Shown: positions 1-5,872 of the stretch, in pieces
How the letters are laid out: each line of letters begins with the position of its first letter
How positions within the stretch are numbered: the stretch's first letter is position 1
DNA from: ZC4RG30 sp039929265
GTDB lineage: Bacteria; Pseudomonadota; Gammaproteobacteria; Steroidobacterales; Steroidobacteraceae
Reading direction: 5' to 3'
Length of the DNA: 6,533 nucleotides
Assembly (NCBI GenBank): GCA_039929265.1
Contig: JBDSRN010000116.1
Span: 1 to 6,533, forward strand
Notes under the pieces: model-generated
Told to the model about the DNA's origin: nothing
Databases searched by the model: none
The model's input: only the letters and a program-made list of their open reading frames with translations
Position numbers and translations under genes: made by a program

Positions 1-386
1 GCATCGGCGGTGGCGCGCGCGGCGCCGCGCGACAGGTCTGTAGTCGCAAAGATCGCCTCGACATCACCGCCCGCGAGCGTGCGCAGCTGTAGCGTCTGCA
101 GGCCTCCCGCAACTGGTCTGGCGTGCAACTCCCAACCGTCGACATGAGCCTGTGGCAATGCGTGGGTGGCGTCCTGTGCAAGGAATGCGTCACGCAGTAG
201 CTGTGCGTTCGCTGCCCCATGCAGACGTAGCACGTCGGTGGGGAGACCATTGATGAGCATGTCTCGTCCTACGGCTTCCACGTGCACGCCTGCTGGCAAC
301 CAGTCGCGATCGCGCTCCGAGGTGTACGTCTGCCCGGTGAACGATAGTCCGAGTATTGCCACTAGCATCACGAATCGATTCAGCAC
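1..386 (-). CDS. Exported protein of unknown function downstream of tadE, 3'-truncated
   Basis: The product is not recognised. It begins with a GTG codon at 386-384, chosen because a strong Shine-Dalgarno (GGAGG, 394-398) lies 7 bases upstream. The reading frame then stays open for 128 codons to the window edge, so the C-terminus is missing. The N-terminus (VLNRFVMLVAILGLSFTGQT) looks like a short signal peptide or membrane anchor: one Arg, a hydrophobic core, and a possible cleavage after about residue 18. The rest is soluble and mixed, with no motif I can name. The start overlaps the TadE-like stop (GTGCTGA), so the two are probably translationally coupled and the protein most likely acts in the envelope as part of pilus assembly. 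It could be a Tad-locus accessory protein, but no RcpC/CpaB or other known domain is visible in the part present. The coding call is firm and the function is open. Confidence 0.7.
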   Translation of the reverse strand, partial: MLNRFVMLVAILGLSFTGQTYTSERDRDWLPAGVHVEAVGRDMLINGLPTDVLRLHGAANAQLLRDAFLAQDATHALPQAHVDGWELHARPVAGGLQTLQLRTLAGGDVEAIFATTDLSRGAARATAD

Positions 387-1120
387 GAAAGCACCTCCGT
401 AGCGCGCAGCCGACCCTGCCCCGGTGCGAGCCGATCCACCGGAACGATCTCCGGATCGATGACGCCCCAGCACAGTTGCGCAAATGCCGGCTCGATGAGC
501 GCGATTGCGGAGGTCACTGGCGCCAGCAATGCGCGCGGCTGTGCCGCAAGCGTCGTGGGGACGAGTCCGGAGACGCGTCTGATCACGTGCGCGGGTGCCG
601 ATGCATTCCACGCATCACCGAGAATGGCCGCCTCTTCGTCGAATGCGAGCCCCAGCGCATTCAGCGGCGCGGGCATTCCCGCAATGTCATTCACGGCCAC
701 GTGAATCCGCGCGGAACGAAACCCGAGCGTTTCGAGATCGAAGTTCCCGCCGAGGAAGCCACTCATCGCGGACAAGGGCTGCATGATGAAGTTGGTGATC
801 GCTGCACCACGGCCAGGAGGGACCGTGTGTGCGGCCGCCAGCGTTACAGCCTGCCGGGGATCGAGGAGGTCTGCGTCTGCCCAGGGGTCCTTCCACAACG
901 CTTCGTCGAAGAGTCTTTCTCGCAGCACTTCCTGTGCATCGCCCGCACTGCGACGCTCACGCCACCACAGGGCATCGAACACCGCGTACCGCGCCGCCTG
1001 AATCGTCCGGAACTGCAGATCGTGAAAGCCTCCCAACATCACCATTCCGAGCGGAAGTACCGTGAGGACAAGCGCGGCGATCGCGAACTCGACCATGCTT
1101 TGACCACGCTGGCGGTTCAC
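380..1120 (-). CDS. TadE-like minor pseudopilin of the Tad/Flp pilus
   Basis: This is a 246-residue TadE-family protein, expected to be an inner-membrane pseudopilin that helps assemble or prime the type IVb pilus. The N-terminus MNRQRGQSMVEFAIAALVL carries the class IVb prepilin signature: basic residues, Gly6 as the likely cleavage point, then Glu and Phe at mature positions +5 and +6, followed by a hydrophobic helix to about residue 30. The helix continues into a conserved-looking stretch (FRTIQAARYAVFDALWW, about 37-53). The remainder is a periplasmic domain with no further recognisable motif. The start is a GTG that overlaps the stop of the upstream tadG-like gene by 4 bases (GTGA) and lacks a good Shine-Dalgarno, so translation probably depends on coupling. 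The 3' end overlaps the next gene by 7 bases. At 246 residues it is longer than a minimal TadE, and by position it could also be called TadF-like. The family assignment rests on the N-terminal signature. Confidence 0.8.
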   Translation of the reverse strand: MNRQRGQSMVEFAIAALVLTVLPLGMVMLGGFHDLQFRTIQAARYAVFDALWWRERRSAGDAQEVLRERLFDEALWKDPWADADLLDPRQAVTLAAAHTVPPGRGAAITNFIMQPLSAMSGFLGGNFDLETLGFRSARIHVAVNDIAGMPAPLNALGLAFDEEAAILGDAWNASAPAHVIRRVSGLVPTTLAAQPRALLAPVTSAIALIEPAFAQLCWGVIDPEIVPVDRLAPGQGRLRATEVLSC

Positions 1121-2433
1121 GGCAGCACCGCATAGGGGTCCACTGCCAGACCTTTTGTGGGGGCCGCCAATGCCCTGTCCGCTCCCTCCACCGAGGCGAG
1201 ATGAACTTGCCAGTAAGGATTGAACAGGCTTGGAAACTCGCGCCGCCCGTCCGCGCGTTCCACCGGGCGACGGAAATAGATCTCCGCTGCACTCACTGCG
1301 AACATCGAATCCTGTTGCCAGTGCGGCGCAGGATCGATGGCCCGACCGTCGGGCAATGCAATGGCAACTTGAGGCAATGCCCGATCGGCGGTCGCAATAT
1401 GCTCGGCCGCCTCACGCAGTTCCACGACATAGCGAAGTCGCAGATCCTTTTGCAGAGCGGGCTGGTCAATGTCGCGGATCTCAGGCAGCCCGAGATATCC
1501 GGACGCGGGAACGAAAGTCCGCTGCGCCAGACGGGAGGTACGCGGGTTCGTGCGGAAGCTTCCACCGTGTACACCGCGACCCGTCTGCGGATGATGCCTG
1601 TTCTCGGCGGCGTTCCATGCCAATGGAATCTCCTGCCGTGTGACTCCCAGGTCCACATGCGCGGCAAGTGTGTCCATTCCGCGCCAGCTGTATTCGCCTA
1701 TGAGGTCGGTGCCACCCCGCTTGCGCGCACCAACGACTCCCAGGCTGACCGGATTCCAGTTGCGTTGCGCGGTGAAGCCGTCGCGTGAGCGCATGACCAC
1801 ATCCTTGAACCGCGCCAGCTCGCTCTCGCCGTGACGGTACTTCGCAGTGATGCTGTTGAGCCAGTGCGTGCCGTTAACTAGCGCAAACATCCGGGCGCCG
1901 GTCGACAAGTCCGCGTCGGGTCGATTGGCTCGCGCGACCTCGGAGGCAATCTCGCCTGCCGTGATCGGTGCCTGCTGATGCGCAAGCACCTGAGCGAAAG
2001 CCAAAGCGTTGACATTCCAGTGACTCAGGGCGGTCTCCGCGACAGGCGAAGTGCGTTGCAGAACCCGATCGATTCCCGTCCATAGCTTGTCGAGCGCTTG
2101 CAATGCTTCGCGAATCCCGGGGATCCAGGCGGTGACGACGGACACGTTGCGGATGTTCTGTTCCATGTAGCGCGACCACGAGCGCAGCGTGACGAACTGC
2201 GCGATCGCCACTTCGTTGGCGACGATTGCGCGGTTCATGTACGACTGGAAGTTGAGTGCACGCGCCTCCCACAACGCTGCACTGTAAGCAGCAGCATCGG
2301 CGGCGTTGACCATGCGCGCCTTTTCGTTGACGGACTGACCGCTGTTGAACACGAGAACAAATCCACCCAGCATTGCCGCCGTGAAGGCCAGGACGACGAC
2401 CAATGCCTGGCCGCTGTGGTGACGCGCGCCCAT
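1117..2433 (-). CDS. TadG-like Flp pilus assembly protein
   Basis: This 438-residue protein has the N-terminal TadE/TadG-like segment: a short basic start, SGQALVVVLAFTAAMLGGF as a single membrane helix (about 7-33), then the typical NAADAAAYSAALWEARALNF region (about 41-60). In this family the helix tethers a large periplasmic domain to the inner membrane for pilus assembly. The C-terminal part contains an AAEIYFRRP...FPSLFNPYWQVHL block (about 380-415), which I recall from similar Tad-locus proteins in proteobacteria. No von Willebrand A domain (DxSxS) is visible, unlike some TadG proteins. Mature position +5 after the Gly-Gln junction is Val, not Glu, so prepilin-peptidase cleavage is doubtful. 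I chose ATG 2433 because AGGAG (2439-2443) sits 5 bases upstream; the alternative GTG at 2439 would lie inside that site. It starts 2 bases after the pilin stop and overlaps the next gene by 4 bases. Confidence 0.8.
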   Translation of the reverse strand: MGARHHSGQALVVVLAFTAAMLGGFVLVFNSGQSVNEKARMVNAADAAAYSAALWEARALNFQSYMNRAIVANEVAIAQFVTLRSWSRYMEQNIRNVSVVTAWIPGIREALQALDKLWTGIDRVLQRTSPVAETALSHWNVNALAFAQVLAHQQAPITAGEIASEVARANRPDADLSTGARMFALVNGTHWLNSITAKYRHGESELARFKDVVMRSRDGFTAQRNWNPVSLGVVGARKRGGTDLIGEYSWRGMDTLAAHVDLGVTRQEIPLAWNAAENRHHPQTGRGVHGGSFRTNPRTSRLAQRTFVPASGYLGLPEIRDIDQPALQKDLRLRYVVELREAAEHIATADRALPQVAIALPDGRAIDPAPHWQQDSMFAVSAAEIYFRRPVERADGRREFPSLFNPYWQVHLASVEGADRALAAPTKGLAVDPYAVLP

Positions 2434-2435
2434 GA

Positions 2436-2687
2436 TCACTCCTGGTCGTAGTTGTCGAGCTGGACGTCCTTGCTCGCCTGATCTGCGGCGTCTTGCCCGC
2501 CTTCATTTGTGTCTGCGCGGGACGCCCCCGCGCCCTTGCCGGCCAAAGTCTGCGCGGTGACCGCCATCTGCCCGCGCACGGTTTTTCCGAAAGCGGTGTA
2601 GACACCGATCGCGGCAATGGCGATGAGCGCTACGATGATGATGTACTCGGTCATTCCCTGACCTCGCTGAACCACGTTCCTGTGCAT
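2436..2687 (-). CDS. flp: Flp-like type IVb major pilin (prepilin)
   Basis: This is an 83-residue prepilin, probably the main fibre subunit of the Tad pilus. The sequence MHRNVVQRGQGMTEYIII shows a short basic leader, Gly9 as the likely prepilin-peptidase cleavage point, and Glu and Tyr at mature +5 and +6. These are the hallmark residues of Flp pilins. A hydrophobic helix (about 14-33, IIIVALIAIAAIGVY) follows, then TAFGKTVRGQM. Unusually, the protein continues with a roughly 30-residue hydrophilic, acidic tail (about 54-83, ending DNYDQE); Flp pilins are often only 50-70 residues. ATG 2687 was chosen because AGGGAG (2694-2699) lies 6 bases upstream. The frame stays open further upstream to 2924, but that part is Arg-rich and unlike a pilin. 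The gene is first in the pilus operon, consistent with a highly expressed subunit. No convincing promoter was found. Confidence 0.88.
   Translation of the reverse strand: MHRNVVQRGQGMTEYIIIVALIAIAAIGVYTAFGKTVRGQMAVTAQTLAGKGAGASRADTNEGGQDAADQASKDVQLDNYDQE
2439..2443 (-). promoter_or_regulatory. Ribosome binding site that decides the tadG-like start
   Basis: AGGAG on the minus strand lies 5 bases before ATG 2433. It overlaps the competing GTG (2437-2439) and sits just upstream of the pilin TGA stop (2436-2438), so ATG 2433 is the more likely start. Confidence 0.6.
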
Positions 2688-2693
2688 GACAGT

Positions 2694-2699
2694 CTCCCT
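2694..2699 (-). promoter_or_regulatory. Ribosome binding site of the Flp-like pilin
   Basis: AGGGAG on the minus strand ends 6 bases before ATG 2687. It supports the short 83-residue pilin over longer in-frame versions starting at 2924 or between. Confidence 0.65.
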
Positions 2700-2725
2700 G
2701 GTTGCTGACGTTTCGAAGGTGGCCA

Positions 2726-3120
2726 TTACAGTCTCGTCGCAGCTTCGACGCTGCCGCGTAATGTGTCGCCTTCGGCTACTTTCGCTGCGCCGGCGGCGTA
2801 CTTCGCACCATCGGCACCGCGGTGCGCTTGCTGGGATGCTCCCATCCCACCCGGACGAAAATCCGCTGAAGATCACGAGCAGCCCAGCGATGAATCCGAA
2901 CGCCAGGAACAGCAGGATGCGCAACCAGCCTCACACGGGCAACAGCACCGCCGCCCACGCCAGAAGCGCGACCAGGAATCCGATGCCGCTCGCAATCATT
3001 CGGGGGCCGCGTGATGCGGGCGAAGCGCTGCATGGTCGCGGCTGCGTGGCAGCCGGCACTTCACTCGCGACGGCGGATTGCGTGAGATCTGCGAATGTCT
3101 GAGCGAACACGGGGGCGACG
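2726..3120 (-). pseudogene. Possible decayed small membrane protein upstream of flp
   Basis: No intact gene covers this stretch, but it has coding-like pieces. One minus-strand frame encodes a signal-peptide-like segment (CFAVAPVFAQ, near 3120-3090), a linker, and a hydrophobic helix (IGFLVALLAWAAVLLPV) ending in TGA at 2931-2933. The same frame resumes at once with a second helix (ILLFLAFGFIAGLLVIFSGF, about 2921-2862). It then turns into Arg-rich sequence. In a neighbouring frame, 2845-2726 reads as a plausible hydrophilic tail (MGASQQ...KYAAGAAKVAEGDT...) with a TAA stop. Taken together, this looks like a two-helix membrane protein broken by one stop and one or two frameshifts. The other explanation is a set of unrelated short open frames in GC-rich DNA. 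No family was recognised. A perfect 6-bp hairpin (GGGATG/CATCCC, 2833-2848) lies within it, without a T-run. Confidence 0.3.
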
Positions 3121-3130
3121 GCAAAGCAGG

Positions 3131-3528
3131 TCAGCCCGGCAGCACGGATGTTTCGATCACCGTTGCGATGCCCTGGCCCACGCCGATGCACAGCGTCGCC
3201 AGTGCATAGCTTGCCAACTGCCACCCGGCGATGCCCGCGGCGTCCATGCCCGAACCGCACAAGCGGTTGCTCGTTGCACTTGGCACTTCCCTGAGCAGGC
3301 CGGCCAGCAGCAATGCCATGCGCGCCACATTGCGATCGTTCTCACCCGCCTGGTTGGCGCAGCCGAGTTAAACGTCTTCGAGCTTAGCCCAGTCAATCTG
3401 TCGGTACTCTGCGACCAGGACGCGAATGGGCGCCACGGCGAGGTCCGGGCGTACCGAGCTCAAACTTCCGCCGTATCGGCCGATGGGGTACGGGTGCCAT
3501 CACCCAAAATGCGCTTCGCGTCACGTGG
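3131..3528 (-). pseudogene. Thiolase (acetyl-CoA acyltransferase) pseudogene with large internal deletion
   Basis: The minus strand encodes recognisable thiolase pieces. Working from the N-terminus: RTP (frame-shifted, near 3490), then IGRYGGSLSSVRPD, DWAKLEDV, a TAA stop at 3370-3368, then LGCANQAGENDRNVARMALL and SNRLCGSGMDA. The last contains the Cys (codon 3257-3259) that forms the acyl-enzyme in this family. At about 3230-3210 the sequence jumps to YALATLCIGVGQGIATVIE, the family's C-terminal block with the second catalytic Cys. It ends at TGA 3131-3133. Intact thiolases are about 390-400 residues, so some 270 codons are missing, including the GHPxGxSG His region. A single base appears lost in the short G/C run at 3485-3488, and the first codons are degraded. 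The gene cannot make a functional enzyme. It is not coupled to the pilus operon functionally and marks a site of gene decay. Confidence 0.85.
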
Positions 3529-3542
3529 GGAACTCTCTTGAG

Positions 3543-3571
3543 TTCAGGGGTACAAGCAAGTCGCGCATAAT
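3543..3571 (+). promoter_or_regulatory. Weak candidate promoter for the S8 protease gene
   Basis: CATAAT at 3566-3571 matches the -10 consensus in 5 of 6 positions. The hexamer 17 bases upstream, TTCAGG (3543-3548), is a poor -35. It lies 36 bases before the protease start, a sensible leader length. The only support is position and the -10 match. Confidence 0.25.
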
Positions 3572-3607
3572 GCTTTATCAGGCGTCTGTGCGCCACGGAG
3601 CTCCCGC

Positions 3608-5713
3608 ATGCTGAGGCTGGTAAGGTTGGCACTGCTTCCCGCAGTTGTCGGTCTCGTATTCTGCGCTGCGGCGCTCTCCCAGAAACCGACCGGGCGGGAA
3701 TTCAACGGCCGGTTCGGAACGTCTGCCGCGGTCCCCGCTGACGAAGCCACCGATCGCATTATCGTCAAATGGCGCAGCAATCGTCACCTCGCCTCGCGTG
3801 ATGCCGACGTCAGCGAACTCACCGGTCGCAGCGGCTTGCGCCTGCAGCGCGTGCGCGCAATCGGCAACGACATGCAGGTGCTGCGACTCGACCGGGAACA
3901 ATCCGGCGCGGATATGGAACGCACGCTGCAAAGCCTGCGCGCTGATCCGAACATCGAGCTCGCGGAGGCCGATCGCCGCATGCATCCGCACGCCTTCATG
4001 CCCAATGATCCCAACTACATCACGCAGTGGTATCTGCAGGCGGCGCAGCCCGCGGCCATTCGCGCCAACGAGGCGTGGGATGTCACCAAGGGCGGCGCCA
4101 GCGCGACAAGCTCGGGTACGGTGATTGCCGTCATCGACACCGGTGTGCGTTACGAGCATCCCGATCTGCTCGCGGCGTCGACCGGTGGCAAGTTGCTGCC
4201 AGGTTACGACTTCGTGTCCTCGGACTCTCCGGGTGTGTTCGCCACGGCGAACGATGGTGATGGCTGGGATGCGGACGCGTCTGATCCCGGCGACTTCCTC
4301 ACCTCCGCCGATCTTGCCTCGATCCAGTTTCGCAATCGCGGCTGCGGCACAGCACCCAGCAATAGCTCGTGGCATGGCACTCGTACGGCAGGCATGATTG
4401 CAGCGAGCACCCACAACGGCGTCGGCGTCGCAGGCGCCGCCTTCAACGCGTGGGTGCTGCCGATTCGCGCGTTGGGCAAATGTGGCGGGTTTGACTCCGA
4501 CATCCTTGCGGCGATGTACTGGGCCGCGGGCCTGTCCATACCGTTCGCCGACGTGCCAGCAGGTCAGTCGGTGCCGCCCACCAATCCTTACCCGGCACAC
4601 ATCATCAACATGAGCCTCGGCGCGACCGGGGCGTGTCGTTCCTCATACGTCGCTGCCGTGGCAGCGATCAGCGCACGCGGTGCGCTGGTCGTCGCGTCCG
4701 CCGGCAACGAAGGCGCGGTCACTGATACGCCTGCGAATTGCCCCGGCGCGCTGGGCGTCGGCGGGTTGCGGCATGTGGGCACCAAGGTTGGTTACAGCAA
4801 TCTCGGACCGGAAGTCGGCGTAAGTGCCCCGGCCGGCAATTGCTTGAACATCGCGCCCGGCTCGCTGTGCCTGTTCAGTCTCGATACGACATCGAATTCG
4901 GGCGCAACCACGCCGAGCGCTTCGGACTACACCACGCAGACCAACTCGAACGTCGGCACCAGCTTTTCCTCGCCACTCGCCGCCGCCACCGGCGGGCTTA
5001 TGCACGAGATCAATGCGCGCATGCCGCCCTCGTTGCTTATCGCCCGCATCAAGTCCTCCGCGACGCCGTTCCCGACCACGAGCGACACCGTGCCGGCACC
5101 GCCGGCATGCCGCTCGCCGGGCGTGGCGCCCATTCAGGACACGGAGTGCCTGTGCACCGTGGGACTATGCGGCGCAGGCATGCTGAACGCAGCGAGCGCG
5201 GTGGTAGCAGCACAGCGACCCGTCGCAGTGGTCGCTTCGCCGACCATGGTGACCGCGGGCTCGAACGTATCGCTCGATGGCAGCGGCAGTGTCGCCTCGT
5301 GCAATCGCACGGTAGTGAGCTATGCGTGGAGCGTGGTGAGTGGCACGGGCAGCGTGATTTCCCCCAATGCTGCCGTGACGGCGATTACCGCACCGGCAAG
5401 TGGTGTGCTGATCGTGCGCCTCACGGTGACAGACAACCTCGGTGACGCGGATACGTCTGACATCACGCTGACGTCGAGTAGTGCCTCGACTACCTCCCCG
5501 ACACTGCTCGGGGGCAACACCTGCTCGACACCGATTCTCGCCGCGCAGGCGGCGCCTGCTACGCCAACGCCGTCGGCCCCGAGCACACCTGCCAATTCAG
5601 GCGGCGGCGGCGCTCTCGGCATCGAGTTGCTGCTGCTCGCCGCACTGAGCGCGATCCGCGTGCTCGGTCTGCAACGCGCAGCACGACTTTGCCCAGCGCG
5701 CGCCGCTCGCTGA
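3608..5713 (+). CDS. Secreted subtilisin-like S8 serine protease with PKD-like domain and GlyGly-CTERM-like anchor
   Basis: This 701-residue exported endopeptidase is complete. A signal peptide covers about 1-24 (LVRLALLPAVVGLVFCAAALS). An inhibitor-I9-like propeptide covers about 47-127 (DRIIVKW...PNIELAEADRR). The S8 domain starts near PNDPNY (132-137). All catalytic residues are visible: Asp177 (AVIDTGV), His256 (SSWHGTRTAGM), oxyanion Asn367 (ASAGNEG) and Ser452 (GTSFSSP). An Asp-rich DGDGWDADASDPGDF stretch (216-230) could bind calcium. Cys residues from 246 to 521 suggest disulfides. A PKD-like domain covers about 537-622 (LDGSGS, SYAWSV, VTDN). After a Thr/Pro/Ser linker, residues 665-690 form GGGGALGIELLLLAALSAIR plus basic residues. 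This is a GlyGly-CTERM-type tail, which in other bacteria is processed by rhombosortase. ATG 3608 has GGAG (3597-3600) 7 bases upstream. The last about 14 codons overlap an antisense gene relic, so the extreme C-terminus may be secondary. Confidence 0.93.
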   Translation: MLRLVRLALLPAVVGLVFCAAALSQKPTGREFNGRFGTSAAVPADEATDRIIVKWRSNRHLASRDADVSELTGRSGLRLQRVRAIGNDMQVLRLDREQSGADMERTLQSLRADPNIELAEADRRMHPHAFMPNDPNYITQWYLQAAQPAAIRANEAWDVTKGGASATSSGTVIAVIDTGVRYEHPDLLAASTGGKLLPGYDFVSSDSPGVFATANDGDGWDADASDPGDFLTSADLASIQFRNRGCGTAPSNSSWHGTRTAGMIAASTHNGVGVAGAAFNAWVLPIRALGKCGGFDSDILAAMYWAAGLSIPFADVPAGQSVPPTNPYPAHIINMSLGATGACRSSYVAAVAAISARGALVVASAGNEGAVTDTPANCPGALGVGGLRHVGTKVGYSNLGPEVGVSAPAGNCLNIAPGSLCLFSLDTTSNSGATTPSASDYTTQTNSNVGTSFSSPLAAATGGLMHEINARMPPSLLIARIKSSATPFPTTSDTVPAPPACRSPGVAPIQDTECLCTVGLCGAGMLNAASAVVAAQRPVAVVASPTMVTAGSNVSLDGSGSVASCNRTVVSYAWSVVSGTGSVISPNAAVTAITAPASGVLIVRLTVTDNLGDADTSDITLTSSSASTTSPTLLGGNTCSTPILAAQAAPATPTPSAPSTPANSGGGGALGIELLLLAALSAIRVLGLQRAARLCPARAAR

Positions 5714-5786
5714 GATCAGCGTAGCCCTGGAAATACTGCTCCAAAAAATGAACCGCACCGACCAGCGGCGTCACCTTGCCGGGCAT
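5673..5786 (-). pseudogene. Possible C-terminal relic of a quinone-oxidoreductase-like enzyme
   Basis: A minus-strand stretch of 38 codons reads GKVTPLVGAVHFLEQ, then GYADLSERRALGKVVLRV. This pattern (GK.TP..., a FxLEQ-type turn, an Ala/Leu helix, then RxALGKVVL) resembles the C-terminus of zinc-independent NADPH:quinone oxidoreductases of the MDR superfamily. The frame has TGA directly before it and no sensible N-terminal part, and it runs on downstream without the expected stop. Only a fragment of a roughly 330-residue enzyme would remain. It overlaps the 3' end of the protease gene on the opposite strand. The match is from recall of the family pattern, and a chance antisense open frame cannot be excluded. 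Confidence 0.4.
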
Positions 5787-5872
5787 CGACATTCAGCCAC
5801 GACGCCTGCGCACTCTGCGTGTCATGGTGTTTGCTATGGTGTCGCCATTGTTGCACACGAGGCGGTGAAAAC

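Noticed and set aside
356..1135. 259-codon plus-strand open frame opposite the TadE-like gene
   Set aside because: The composition is Arg/Cys/His-rich and unlike a folded protein. The minus-strand gene has a clear pseudopilin signature and coupled junctions.
2833..2848. Perfect hairpin GGGATG-CTCC-CATCCC as a possible terminator
   Set aside because: The stem is only 6 bp and no T-run follows on either strand, so it is not supported as an intrinsic terminator.
2436..2924. 162-residue version of the pilin with an N-terminal extension
   Set aside because: The added 79 residues are a helix plus Arg-rich sequence unlike any pilin leader. The internal ATG at 2687 has a good Shine-Dalgarno and gives a proper prepilin leader.
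2937..2950. GG-N10-GC spacing resembling a sigma-54 promoter upstream of flp
   Set aside because: Only the minimal dinucleotides match. It lies within hydrophobic coding-like sequence about 250 bases from the pilin start.
3578..4600. 340-codon minus-strand open frame opposite the protease gene
   Set aside because: It is an antisense shadow of the S8 propeptide and catalytic domain in GC-rich DNA: Arg/Ala/His-rich, with no domain and no ribosome binding site, while the plus strand has a complete catalytic triad.
4738..5445. 235-codon plus-strand open frame within the protease gene
   Set aside because: It is an alternative frame of the S8/PKD coding region with Arg/His-rich translation and no independent support.
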